NCBI RefSeq assembly: GCF_029433295.1
Contig: NZ_JAQTHV010000001.1
Coordinates: 1 to 64,000, forward strand
DNA from: Bifidobacterium sp. ESL0784
GTDB lineage: Bacteria > Actinomycetota > Actinomycetes > Actinomycetales > Bifidobacteriaceae
Reading direction: 5' to 3'
DNA length: 64,000 nt
Below, one piece after another: positions 19,501 through 28,161 of the stretch. The translations under genes and the position numbers were made by a program. A model generated the notes under the pieces. That model made no database searches, was not told the origin of the DNA, and saw nothing but the letters and a program-made list of their open reading frames with translations. The stretch's first letter is position 1, and every line of letters begins with the position of its first letter.

Positions 19501-22392
19501 GTAAACGTGAAGGTTACCGATAGCGATGGCAACACCTTCAGCCACAAGCAGATATTGACACGTCAGACTCCAGATGCTCCGGCTGATCTGGCGCTTCAGA
19601 CACCGCTTGTACATGTGACCAACGGCACCTTGAGCGGTGATATCGTGCTCACGGGCACCGTTCCGCACCATGTCGCCAACGATGATGTCATCACCGCAAC
19701 GGCGACCCGCGGCGGCGTGACCATCAACTCCTACGGGGTTACCTCCTGGAGCGGCAATAACTGGTCCGTCAAGTTCCACGCAACCGACTTCGCTAGCGGC
19801 ACCGCTGATCCAATCGGCACAGGCAATGCATACACATTCACCGCATCGCGTAGCGTTTCCAGCGGAACGGCAGCCACCAAGGACCTTACCAACCAATCAG
19901 TCGATGAGGTAGCTCCTGCATTTGAACCTACGGGGACCACGCAATCCCGCGGTCATCTGGTCGGCACCGTCTGGTCTTCGGGCAACAGCTCCGTACAATC
20001 CAGCCGCACCAAGGAAACTGGTGTAACCCTTACGCTTACCTGGAAGGATAATGCCGGTACTACGCTCGGCACGTCAACCACGACTAGCGGCGCAGACGGG
20101 GCCGTGGACTTCGCCTTCCCGAGCGATACCTGGGCCGGACGCATCAGCCAGGTTGACGTTCAGGCGAAGGACACCGACACCAACGAATCCGGCACGGTCA
20201 CTGTGCAGTTCGATTCGGAGGCACCCGACATCACCAATGTCGTAGTGCCGAAGATGACTAACGGTGCCGCTGCTGTCGGTGATATCGTCGTGCACGGCAC
20301 CCTTCCTGACTATGCTGTAGGCGATGATGTCCACGTCGAAGTAGTGCGCGAAGATACCAGCTCGGTCGCAACACCAGTCAGTGGCACTGTAGCAACGTCA
20401 ACTGCCGTCAACGGCTCCGCACGCACATGGACCGCCACCTTCCCGCAATCTGATTTCTCGGACACCGTGGGCAAAGGCAGCAACTTCACGTTCTATGCCT
20501 ACCGCACTCGCTCGGGCCATGACTCGGCTTATGGCACGCCGAAGCCACAGGCCGTCGATATGATCGCGCCGACTCCTGGCGTCGCCACGCCGCAGCCGAC
20601 CGGCAGCGTCACTGGAACGACGAGATCTGGCGGCTCCGTAGCTGTCGATGAAGGCGATGTCCTGCTGCACCTCACTTGGAAGAAGCACGATGGAACGCCA
20701 CTTGGCACATCCACCACCGTGCGCAGCAATACGTCGGCACCTATCGGCAAGTTCACCGCGACGCCTCCAGACTACGCAGCTGCGGCAACCAAGGTCTCGG
20801 TCTACGCCGAGGATGCTGCCGGCAATACGTCCGCCGCGACCGATGTCGATTTCACCCTCACCTATGCGCCTACGATTACGTCGGTCACAGCTCCGAAGAT
20901 GACCAATGGCGTGACTGTCACCAGCCGTGTCAAGGTCAGCGGAACGCTGCCGGGTTATACGTATGTCGATGGAGATGCGATTGAAGCTGTGGTGGTATCG
21001 GGATCGACTGCTGCCCCGACGCCGATGGGCGGAAGAAGCGCTGCCAGCGAGACCATTGAACCAGACGGCACATGGAGCGCCGAATTCAATCCGTCGGACC
21101 TGCCCGACAATGTCGGTTGCGGCCAAGACTTCACGTTCTACGCCCGCTTGACCCGTGACACCACCGATTCCGCCTACGCTGCCCCCAAGGCTCAGAAGGT
21201 CGATATGGTGGCTCCTGGCGTTGATGTCTCCAGCCTGCAACTGACAGCCAGCCTCTCCGGTGTCGAAGAGACGACCATGTATCCTTCAACGCACACCGGG
21301 CATCATCCCGAAAGCGGCGATACGATCATGATTCAGTGGATGAGGGGCAGTCATGTGCTCGCGACCGACAACGTAACCAGCGGGGTCAATGGCTCGTTCA
21401 GCGCCACCCCTCCTGCTGCTGCGGCGAGTGCCGATCAGGTAACCATGCAGTCCAAGGATGCCGTGGGCAACACCGCAAGCGTGCTCACCAAGTCCTTCGA
21501 TCCCGATGCGCCTATCGTCGCTGACGTCGAAGCTCCGAAGATGATCAACGGCACGATGTCCGGCTCTGTCGTCACAGTAAAGGGCAATATCCCAGCACCT
21601 CACGCCAATGATGAGGTCCAGGTCGTAACCCTTCCCGCCGGCTCCTCCTCTGAAGTTCCGACTGAGGGAACCACCGCGAGCAATGTGACCATCAACAGGA
21701 CCAACGGCGATTGGGAAGCGACATTCCCGGTTTCCGACTTCCCGGATTCCGTCGGCATCGGTCAGAACTTCGTCTTCCGTGCTCGCCGCAGTCTTGTGCA
21801 GCCTGGCACCACGAAGTATTCGGCCTTCGTCTTCACCGATACGCTGATTGATATGGTGGCTCCTCAAGCGCAATCACTCAGTTACACAACAGTCGGCCAG
21901 AACGGCGAGAACGGCGGCACGGTAACCGGTAAGGTCGTCTCATCCGCGAGCGCGAGCGCACAGCCCAACCGCAAGGTTGAAGGTGGAGCCACGGTGCAGC
22001 TGACTTGGCTGAATGCGGACGGCAAGCCGTTGCAGCATGCACAGTCGTTGCTGAAGAGCTTCACGGGCACATCCGCTACGACCAATGCCGACGGCACATT
22101 CACCGTCGCCTGGCCCGCGGACGTTCGTAGCGGCGATCAGGTTGAGATTCAGAGCCTTGATGTTGATGGTAATTCATCCACCAAGCAGATTCTGAAGCTC
22201 GGCACCTTCGTCACTCCGAAGCCCCAGCCTGCTGCGCAACCGGCACAGCCGAAGCCTGCCGCAAAGCCGCAAGGCGAGCTGGCGAACAGCGGCGCTGATG
22301 TGGCAATGATCGCACTCACCGCTGTGCTGTTGCTGGCCGCCGGTGGCGTAGGCTACCACTTCAGCCGCAAACACACGAACAATGAGGAGTAA
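16591..22392 (+). CDS. Giant BspA/Ig-like repeat surface adhesin with LANSG sorting signal
   Basis: A 1933-residue cell-wall protein starting at GTG with AGAAAGGAA upstream. In order: signal peptide (about 1-30, ends A-S-A), BspA/DUF285 repeats with D-T-S-x-V-T-D-M-x-x-M-F units (about 165-310), an InlB B-repeat-like unit (about 395-490), then about six to seven Ig-like units of some 200 residues (about 495-1860). Each unit runs from an A-P-x-M-T-N-G entry through V-x-G-T-L-P and D-F-x-D-x-V-G-x-G to V-D-M-V-A-P. The end is a Pro/Lys/Gln linker, L-A-N-S-G at about 1897, a membrane helix and a short charged tail. LANSG departs from LPxTG and is closer to the LAxTG signal of class E sortases. 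Likely a stalk-like adhesin; ligand unknown. Confidence 0.9.
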   Translation: MKLRKIFTGGVALLASLAIGAAPQMASALPQVSSPVQTQGSSLTRGGPQVGPQDVPACVSHAKSKIILGALVPTRQRNIAWEVADVGGQCTLKIELWNSSKPSWNKWALATPTVEDSNRYPWKTGVNPDSIQKVVIADPIEMSGDFSYVFQWLHNVTSIDFSNATITGLTGTEYMFRDDYSLKSIDLSGFDTSGVTNMASMFEACKDLQTITFGPGWSTARVTDMNNMFNNTYSLVTPDFSTWDTSQVTDMSGMFAGSWVSSLDLSNFNTSQHPNMQQMFDGCTNLQKLDISGFDTTGSNMMYMFRGSPIRLLRLGPNSQVSSGSGLKPGPFNMVHKDATGAPAPTPEHWEWEEDPTPGTWNKEGAVTPGFDPSNGIPAPSAPAWYGNPPNMSVKFDKNTPATVTDMPSDLPTQSNCWPDTPCGLSIPTTAPQRTGFIFKGWTDDENPGKTYQPGDSIDFNWHRWDTWNEWVDPTPGNPPKSDNNALLKAHWLPRDATEPLIDGITARPTSVDGSYTPDDTITVSGAAPGADLGTGISDPNRDTIEVGLMKTAGSTSTASGDAVNATSVTLDASGNWTATFHASDFTDLKLDKVGTGTDYSFRARRVSHDGTKTNYQFKHNNNLDIVAPGFGSGADKLDYKTPAENGGTGIVSGTVYTSGDGSANAQPDRNKLASEAITLKWLDSTGAALSLPIDTATTDANGKFTINWPAGVVENDKVQVSIPADAAGNSYSTVLTLSTRGAAPPEAPTGAAVVTPVPKMTGVSGSNPTFDQDLKVTATVKHQTGDNSTPITVTGKIGSGTAVSATSVVWDPPTPGSDEKTVTATFSGAELRALANLDTVGNGATYTFTITHVNSDNDTADETVDKTIDLVAPGFDGEQWEVYEPGTADGGARGVVKGKVKTAFNSNTRTSSIAEGGVSIEVQWCGDIACTPGSDVAAATTATSETGASAGKFNVLWPSSGVSGSNLKAVNVKVTDSDGNTFSHKQILTRQTPDAPADLALQTPLVHVTNGTLSGDIVLTGTVPHHVANDDVITATATRGGVTINSYGVTSWSGNNWSVKFHATDFASGTADPIGTGNAYTFTASRSVSSGTAATKDLTNQSVDEVAPAFEPTGTTQSRGHLVGTVWSSGNSSVQSSRTKETGVTLTLTWKDNAGTTLGTSTTTSGADGAVDFAFPSDTWAGRISQVDVQAKDTDTNESGTVTVQFDSEAPDITNVVVPKMTNGAAAVGDIVVHGTLPDYAVGDDVHVEVVREDTSSVATPVSGTVATSTAVNGSARTWTATFPQSDFSDTVGKGSNFTFYAYRTRSGHDSAYGTPKPQAVDMIAPTPGVATPQPTGSVTGTTRSGGSVAVDEGDVLLHLTWKKHDGTPLGTSTTVRSNTSAPIGKFTATPPDYAAAATKVSVYAEDAAGNTSAATDVDFTLTYAPTITSVTAPKMTNGVTVTSRVKVSGTLPGYTYVDGDAIEAVVVSGSTAAPTPMGGRSAASETIEPDGTWSAEFNPSDLPDNVGCGQDFTFYARLTRDTTDSAYAAPKAQKVDMVAPGVDVSSLQLTASLSGVEETTMYPSTHTGHHPESGDTIMIQWMRGSHVLATDNVTSGVNGSFSATPPAAAASADQVTMQSKDAVGNTASVLTKSFDPDAPIVADVEAPKMINGTMSGSVVTVKGNIPAPHANDEVQVVTLPAGSSSEVPTEGTTASNVTINRTNGDWEATFPVSDFPDSVGIGQNFVFRARRSLVQPGTTKYSAFVFTDTLIDMVAPQAQSLSYTTVGQNGENGGTVTGKVVSSASASAQPNRKVEGGATVQLTWLNADGKPLQHAQSLLKSFTGTSATTNADGTFTVAWPADVRSGDQVEIQSLDVDGNSSTKQILKLGTFVTPKPQPAAQPAQPKPAAKPQGELANSGADVAMIALTAVLLLAAGGVGYHFSRKHTNNEE

Positions 22393-22429
22393 AGTCCGGC
22401 CTTAATTCCGGTACAATAGCCGGAACCTG

Positions 22430-22476
22430 AAATTGGGATTCACCGATGTTTTGGTCGGTGAATCCCAATTTTTATA
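22430..22476 (+). terminator. Intrinsic terminator after the giant adhesin
   Basis: A perfect 17-bp stem (22430-22446 / 22455-22471) with an 8-nt loop and a following T-rich run, 38 bp after the stop codon. Confidence 0.9.
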
Positions 22477-22720
22477 TTCACCCACTTTTATTCAAAATCC
22501 CGGCGACGCGCGGCAGATGCTTGGCCGGGATTACTCATACAGCTCTCCGATTCCGTTGAACCCATCTATGTTCATTGGCTTACTGAGGTAGCGCTCAATG
22601 CACATATCTGAGATGCTGTATCGGCCTCTTCGGCTTCATCGTCATGTCGACCGGATAACCCGATAGACACAAGATCGACCAAGTCCGAAAACAATGAAAA
22701 TAGAAATTACACCGCTGTAG

Positions 22721-22944
22721 TTTTCCACCGCTGTGGAAAATCTTGTGGATAACTTGGGCATTACCTGAGGAAAACTCACATACTTATCCACGACTATATA
22801 CAGAATGCTTGTTTTTCCAACGATTATTCGATGTGGGATATGTGGATAACAGTTGTGCACATGACCATAAGCCACGGCAAAATACTGGATTCTATATCCA
22901 GTTATCCACACTTAGCCACCATACTTATTCACATTTGTGGGTAA
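22721..22944. promoter_or_regulatory. DnaA-box cluster remote from dnaA
   Basis: Three exact 9-mers (TGTGGATAA at 22744 and 22841; TTATCCACA at 22902) and three one-mismatch boxes (22784, 22925, 22936) lie within 201 bp. An inverted repeat TTTTCCAC/GTGGAAAA at 22721-22740 adjoins them. The rest of the 22477-23081 gap shows no gene. Confidence 0.75.
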
Positions 22945-23081
22945 CTCTGCAGTCAACCATTTAGGTTTGCCTACTTCAGATATTTAATCCGGTCAACCTC
23001 AGCAACCTCAGGCCAACAAGCACAATTCTCTGCACACTCACCGTCAAAAACTGGACAAGCTAAGAAAACCCCGAGGACAAC

Positions 23082-23115
23082 AAAAAAGCGTGTCTCCAGC
23101 AATCAGAAGACACGC
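23082..23115 (-). terminator. Terminator of crgA
   Basis: 8-bp stem (23088-23095 / 23108-23115) followed on the minus strand by six T residues. Confidence 0.8.
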
Positions 23116-23201
23116 CTAACGATTTCGCACCAGCTTCAACGGCCAATTAATTTGCGAGCTGCAAAAACCAGATTCGTATTAGCGGCAAAGCGGGCGATTG
23201 G

Positions 23202-23720
23202 TTAACGCCACCACATGGTCATAATGAAGCCGACCATCACGATGCAGAAGGCAATGAGCAGGTTCCACGCGCCGATGCCGGGAATCGGGTACTTGCTGGT
23301 GAGGTAATAGACCACAGCCCACGCAAGCCCCAGAATCATGAGGAAGCAGAACAGCGGCACGAACCAGCCCGGGTTCGCCTTGGTGCCCTTGATGGTCTCC
23401 TCAACGCGCTTGCTGTTTTCTGCCTGACGCTGGGCGACGCGGCGCAACTGCGGGGTCATCGACTTCTTGTCGACATTCGTGGCACTCAGCAACGCATCGA
23501 TCTTGTCCATTGGTAGGTCGAGGTCGTCATCGTCGATATCTTTCTGCTCGCCTTCCTCCGAGTCAGAAGAATCGTCACCATCCGCACCATCCGACTTACG
23601 GTCAGCGTCTTGTTCGTCAGCAACGTCATCCGCCTGCGTTTCAGGCTCGTCCCATGTCTTTTGCGCCTCATCCTGCGCAACATCGGCATCCATGCCACTG
23701 TCCAGCTTTTCGTCAGCCAT
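23202..23720 (-). CDS. crgA: CrgA-like cell division protein with long acidic N-terminus
   Basis: A 172-residue protein. The last ~70 residues contain the two membrane helices and the P-I-P-x-x-G-x-W-N loop and final W-W-R seen in CrgA (UPF0233), which interacts with FtsZ-ring and PBP proteins and restrains septation. The first ~85 residues are an Asp/Glu-rich extension absent from the usual ~90-residue family members. The ATG at 23720 is chosen over 23735 because GGAG lies nine bases before it. It sits beside the DUF881 and class E sortase genes, as in other actinobacterial origin regions. Confidence 0.9.
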   Translation of the reverse strand: MADEKLDSGMDADVAQDEAQKTWDEPETQADDVADEQDADRKSDGADGDDSSDSEEGEQKDIDDDDLDLPMDKIDALLSATNVDKKSMTPQLRRVAQRQAENSKRVEETIKGTKANPGWFVPLFCFLMILGLAWAVVYYLTSKYPIPGIGAWNLLIAFCIVMVGFIMTMWWR

Positions 23721-23806
23721 AAGCGTAGTCTCCATTCAATAGCCTAAACATATTTTAGTGTACACTCGAAGCAAGAGATTGAGTAAGTCAAGGAATTTGG
23801 AATAGC

Positions 23807-24616
23807 ATGAAGGAAAATCCGGAGGGCAAACACAAGGCGAAACGATCGAGGCTTGGTGGGGTCGCCGTCTTTCTTGTGGTGGCGCTTACGGGATTCCTCT
23901 TGATGACCAATATCCGTGTCAACAAGACCAGCGTCGTGAGTTCCGATACCGCACAATTGGTGGAGCAACGGGTCGCCCAGGTCGACAAACTGCAGACACA
24001 GGTCAAATCCCTGGGCTCGCAAATCAATACCCTCAACAAGTACGCGGGCAAGGACAGCTCGAAAACCAACAATTCCAGCGAAGACCCGGGCGCGGGGACC
24101 ATGCTTCCGGCAGTCACCGGGCCGGGCATATCCGTCACACTCAACGACTCTCCGCTCTGGCAGCACATGGTCTCGGACTCTGGCAGCGGATCCGCTTCGA
24201 ATATCAACGATTACGTCATCCACCAGCAGGACATCGAATCCGTGGTCAATGCGCTGTGGCGAGGCGGCGCCGAGGCGATGATGATCCAGGACCAGCGCGT
24301 GCTCTACAATTCCGCGATCATCTGCAAGGGTAATATCCTCATGCTGCAAGGTAAGCAATATTCCCCGCCTTACACCATCTCCGCCATCGGCCCCAGCGGG
24401 AAAATGCGCGACGCCCTGAATGATTCGAAAGCGATCCAGACATATCAGGAATATGTCAGCGCGTTCGGCTTGGGCTGGAAGGTCGAAGACAAGGACAACC
24501 TGCGTTTCCCGGAGGCTCCGGTCTTACAGACACTCAAGTATGCCAGCGTGATGAAAACCGACAATAAGGGCAATGACGGGAAAACGGCCGATAACGATAA
24601 TCAACAGGGTCATTGA
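23807..24616 (+). CDS. DUF881 family membrane-anchored protein
   Basis: A 269-residue protein with a short basic cytoplasmic start, one membrane helix (about 20-40), a coiled-coil stretch (about 50-82), and the DUF881 globular domain (about 100-245). The domain shows G-P-G-I-S-V-T-L-N-D-S, V-N-A-L-W-x-G-G-A-E-A and I-x-A-I-G-P signatures. The molecular role is not established; members lie next to crgA and sortase E near actinobacterial origins and are assumed to work at the envelope. The ATG has AAGGAA about 14 bases upstream. It diverges from crgA over an 86-bp gap that should hold both promoters. Confidence 0.9.
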   Translation: MKENPEGKHKAKRSRLGGVAVFLVVALTGFLLMTNIRVNKTSVVSSDTAQLVEQRVAQVDKLQTQVKSLGSQINTLNKYAGKDSSKTNNSSEDPGAGTMLPAVTGPGISVTLNDSPLWQHMVSDSGSGSASNINDYVIHQQDIESVVNALWRGGAEAMMIQDQRVLYNSAIICKGNILMLQGKQYSPPYTISAIGPSGKMRDALNDSKAIQTYQEYVSAFGLGWKVEDKDNLRFPEAPVLQTLKYASVMKTDNKGNDGKTADNDNQQGH

Positions 24617-24733
24617 ATAAAGACCAAGAGTGAAAAAGGGCCACACAGGCGGATACAATTGACACGTTACTGACCGATAGGGTGATGCGGCAATTTCGAA
24701 CCCTCAACCATTGCGCAGCAATGACGGATCAAT

Positions 24734-26248
24734 ATGAAACGAGAGATGGATTTCATGGCTGATAACGACAGGTACGACGGCGGCGGCCGACGCGAAGACG
24801 CCATCGAACCGACTGACTTGGACGAAGCCTTCGATGATTTCGGCATTCCTGACCCGCCTTCGGCCCCCCAGGCTCCGACTTGGGCTTCGCAGGGCGCTCA
24901 GCCATCTTTCGCGCAGCCTGGGGGCAATCCAGGGGTTGGCAATCAGGGTTTCGCCAACCAATCCGCAATGAACGGGCCTGCCGCCAACCAAGCTGCCGCC
25001 AACACTGCGGGTGCAAACGAGCAAACGCAGGTGTTCCAGCCCCTCCAGCCTTCCCAGCCGGGACAGAACACGGGACAACCCTGGCTCGCGGGGCAAAGCG
25101 ATAATTCCGAGAGCGGGAAACATGGTCGGCACACCGGCAACGGCGGCGATACCAAATCGCGCTCGAAATCACGGCGCCTGTGGACCGTACTGGGAATCTT
25201 CGCCGAAATCCTCTTGACCATCGCGGTGGTTTGTGCGCTATACATCGTCTGGCAGATGTGGTGGACCGGGGTGCAGTCCGAACATACGCAATACAATCAG
25301 CGCCAATCCGTTTCATGGAGTGACCCGAGCAAATCCGCGAACTCCTCCAAAGGCGTCAATATCGCAAAAGCCCAAGACGGCACTCCCCCGATCCAGCCCC
25401 AAAGCGCGAATACCGGCGACATGGTCGCTCAGATTTATATCCCACGTTTCGGCGACCAATGGCAGCGCAACATCGTGCAGGGCACCGACATGGTCTCTCT
25501 GAACAAGCATGGCATGGGGCACTACACCCAATCGCAGATGCCTGGTGAAATCGGCAATTTCGCCGCTGCAGGCCACCGCAATGGTTACGGACAGCCTTTG
25601 GGCGACGTCGACAAGTTCAAGGTCGGTGATCCAATAGTGCTGCGTACCAAGGATTATTGGTACGTCTATACCTATACCGACTTCAAGATTGTGACACCGG
25701 ACCAGGTGGACGTGGTCGCACCGAACCCGGAAAACCCAACCGCACCGCCGACGGAACGCATGATCACGCTCACGACCTGCGAACCCAAATATTCCACACC
25801 GACACATCGCTGGATCAGTTACGGGAAATTCAAGTACTGGGCCAAGGTCTCTGACGGCGTGCCGCAGGAACTCACCCACACTGGGCAGGACGGTAAGGTC
25901 CAGTTCATCAACAACCAGAAGGAATCGCCTTTCGCCAAACTTCCCTCGCTGATTCCTGCCATCATCGCTTTGCTTGTCATCTATCTTGTGCTGTTCATCG
26001 CGGCCGCAATCGCCTGGCGCTGGCCGCTTCGCCGCGCCATCAAGGCAGGGGACGTCAAGAAGCCAGATCTGAGCATTTACGGCGGATTGACAAGGCTTCA
26101 GCCTGGAATCAAGGGAATACGCATATTGTTGGTGCTGCTGCTGCTTCTGGCCGCCGCCCTCGCCATCATGCAATGGGTCTGCCCTTGGGCGGCCAGCAAC
26201 ATTCCGATTCTGCATCAGATGTCAAACTATACTGCCGTAACCAGCTGA
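24734..26248 (+). CDS. srtE: Class E sortase with extended N-terminus
   Basis: A 504-residue sortase. It has a ~145-residue Asn/Gln/Pro-rich cytoplasmic region, a membrane helix (about 152-180), the sortase barrel with His in A-A-G-H-R-N-G (about 285) and Cys in T-L-T-T-C-E-P (about 349) with T-H-R-W after it, and two further membrane helices (about 405-435 and 455-480). Class E enzymes attach LAxTG-type proteins to the wall and act as the housekeeping sortase in many actinobacteria. A TTGACA at 24659 is a possible -35. The start is uncertain: ATG at 24755 follows a purine-rich GAGAGATGG and would remove 7 residues. Confidence 0.93.
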   Translation: MKREMDFMADNDRYDGGGRREDAIEPTDLDEAFDDFGIPDPPSAPQAPTWASQGAQPSFAQPGGNPGVGNQGFANQSAMNGPAANQAAANTAGANEQTQVFQPLQPSQPGQNTGQPWLAGQSDNSESGKHGRHTGNGGDTKSRSKSRRLWTVLGIFAEILLTIAVVCALYIVWQMWWTGVQSEHTQYNQRQSVSWSDPSKSANSSKGVNIAKAQDGTPPIQPQSANTGDMVAQIYIPRFGDQWQRNIVQGTDMVSLNKHGMGHYTQSQMPGEIGNFAAAGHRNGYGQPLGDVDKFKVGDPIVLRTKDYWYVYTYTDFKIVTPDQVDVVAPNPENPTAPPTERMITLTTCEPKYSTPTHRWISYGKFKYWAKVSDGVPQELTHTGQDGKVQFINNQKESPFAKLPSLIPAIIALLVIYLVLFIAAAIAWRWPLRRAIKAGDVKKPDLSIYGGLTRLQPGIKGIRILLVLLLLLAAALAIMQWVCPWAASNIPILHQMSNYTAVTS

Positions 26249-26605
26249 CGCGATTCACGGACGGCAGTCAAGTGCCTTATGCGTTGTAATAATAAGAGAC
26301 ATTCACTTCGTCTGTTTGTCGCTATTGCATAGACCGGGCAGTAAGCACATAAAAGGTTACAAAAAGACGGGCATGGGGCGACCATGGAAGTTATTTGTCC
26401 AAATATCTATGGTTCACCCAAGATGAACCTTACCGTCCCCTTTTTGGGTCTCTCCTGAGTTTCTATTCGCTTTCACGGGTTTTTCTTTGCTGCCTTTTGC
26501 ATTTGCTGATACGTTGTTTGCGGCTCGTAGCACGATTTTCTGCCTTGGAATCAATGCCGACTGCCGAAGGTTCCGATAAGCCCCACACAATGTTAAAGTG
26601 ATTTT
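26249..26605. other. Gene-free interval before trxB
   Basis: 357 bp without a supportable ORF. It presumably contains the trxB promoter. No clear -35/-10 pair, riboswitch or tRNA was recognised. Confidence 0.4.
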
Positions 26606-27649
26606 ATGACTCAAGAGAATACACAGCAAATCGATTTTCTGAATATAACAGGAAAGAACATTGCAAACAGCGCTCAAAACAATGCCCAGAATGGTGCTGA
26701 GAACAAGGTGCGAGACGTGATCATCATCGGTTCAGGCCCCGCCGGCTACACCGCAGCCATTTACCTCGGTCGCGCCGGTTACAAGCCGTTGGTCATTGCG
26801 GGAGCCCTGACCCCCGGCGGGCAGCTCGTCAACACCACCGAAGTGGAGAACTATCCTGGCTTCCCCGACGGCGTGATGGGCCCCGATCTGATGGACAGCA
26901 TGCAGAAGCAAGCCAAGAAATTCAGGGCTGAAATCGTCTTCGACGACGTGGTTTCCGTAGATTTCGGCGACCGGTCAAATGCTGGCGCGATGAAAAGAGT
27001 AACCTGCGACCAAGGCGACGTCTACCAGGCTCCGGCCATCGTGGTGACGACTGGCTCCAACGTGCGCAAGCTCGGCGTTCCTGGTGAGAAGGAATACTCC
27101 GGCAAAGGTGTCTCCTACTGCGCGACCTGCGACGGTTTCTTCTTCCGTGGCAAGCCGATTGTGGTGGTCGGCGGCGGCGACAGCGCCTTCACCGATGCCG
27201 AGTTCCTGACCCGCTTCGGTTCCTCGGTGACGTTGATCCATCGTCGCAGTGAATTCCGCGCGGCAAAAATCATGGTCGACCGTGCCAAGGCCAACGACAA
27301 AATGTCGTTCATCCTCGATTCCGTGGTCGACAAGGTCAACGGTGAAGACGGCAGCGCCAAGTCCGTCACCGTGCGCAACGTCAAAACCGGTGAAACCACT
27401 GAAGTGCCTGCTTCAGGCGTGTTTGTGGCCATCGGGAACACTCCGGCCACCGGCTTCCTGGGCGGCATATTAAAGCTTGACGAAAAGGGCTATATCGAGG
27501 TTGACGGAGCCTCTACCCGCACTTCGGTACCCGGAGTCTTCGCCGCCGGAGACGTGGTTGACAGCGTTTATCGCCAGGCTGTTTCCGCTGCCGGCATGGG
27601 TTGCCGTGCCGCGCTGGATGCTCAGGAGTATCTGGACGGTCTCAAATAA
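26606..27649 (+). CDS. trxB: Thioredoxin reductase
   Basis: A 347-residue NADPH-dependent flavoenzyme that keeps thioredoxin reduced. The FAD-binding G-S-G-P-A-G-Y-T-A-A lies at about 47-56, the redox-active C-A-T-C at about 172-175, the NADPH motif G-G-G-D-S-A at about 192-197, and the second FAD motif G-V-F-A-A-G-D-V near the C-terminus. An N-terminal extension of about 35 residues precedes the flavin domain; it may be real or reflect a later start. No thioredoxin gene follows, unlike the trxB-trxA pair left of parB in mycobacteria. Confidence 0.96.
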   Translation: MTQENTQQIDFLNITGKNIANSAQNNAQNGAENKVRDVIIIGSGPAGYTAAIYLGRAGYKPLVIAGALTPGGQLVNTTEVENYPGFPDGVMGPDLMDSMQKQAKKFRAEIVFDDVVSVDFGDRSNAGAMKRVTCDQGDVYQAPAIVVTTGSNVRKLGVPGEKEYSGKGVSYCATCDGFFFRGKPIVVVGGGDSAFTDAEFLTRFGSSVTLIHRRSEFRAAKIMVDRAKANDKMSFILDSVVDKVNGEDGSAKSVTVRNVKTGETTEVPASGVFVAIGNTPATGFLGGILKLDEKGYIEVDGASTRTSVPGVFAAGDVVDSVYRQAVSAAGMGCRAALDAQEYLDGLK

Positions 27650-27664
27650 TATGAAGACCCTCAT

Positions 27665-27710
27665 TCAGTAATTAGTCAATTATATAGTTATTTGCTTAAT
27701 TACTGATTTT
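27665..27710 (+). terminator. AT-rich hairpin after trxB
   Basis: Perfect 10-bp inverted repeat (27665-27674 / 27697-27706) followed by TTTT. The low GC of the stem keeps confidence moderate. Confidence 0.55.
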
Positions 27711-28103
27711 ACAGGTTGAACCATGCATGCCGGATATTTTCGTTCTGTTTGATAGTCGAGTGCCTTGCGTCTTAAGTCAAGGTTTCGGCATGTATGGGTT
27801 TCACTGCTGAAATAATAGCCTGACTTTACCGCGATTCACGATACCCGACAACACAAATTTCCGACACCTGAAGACAACAGGCACAGCCTTCATGGCATGA
27901 TCACAATATCCGAGCAATTTCCTGTGCACACACTTAGGCCAATTTTACTTGGTTAAATGCAATGCAGACTATCATAATTCGTCTAGGGAGTGTCAAGTCC
28001 TTCCTCACATTGCACCTCTGATTCAAAACCTTGACGCCTCTTTATGCCTCTATATATTCGGCCTACACCTTCTGCCATCTATGCGCTGTTAGAAGGACCT
28101 GAA
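27711..28103. other. Gene-free interval where a thioredoxin gene might be expected
   Basis: About 390 bp with no convincing ORF on either strand and no RNA structure that I can name. Confidence 0.4.
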
Positions 28104-28161
28104 TAAAAAAATCCCGCCAAGCGACACTCATCGTTTTCACGATTGGTAACCTGGCAGGATT
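28104..28161 (-). terminator. Terminator of the parAB operon
   Basis: On the minus strand a 10-bp stem with one mismatch encloses a small inner hairpin and is followed by seven T residues (28104-28110). Confidence 0.85.

Noticed and set aside
18067..19896. 609-codon minus-strand ORF within the giant adhesin
   Set aside because: Antisense shadow; the plus frame has coherent Ig-like repeats.
24690..24720. TTCGAACCCTC fragment resembling a T-arm
   Set aside because: No matching arms; it lies upstream of the sortase E gene.
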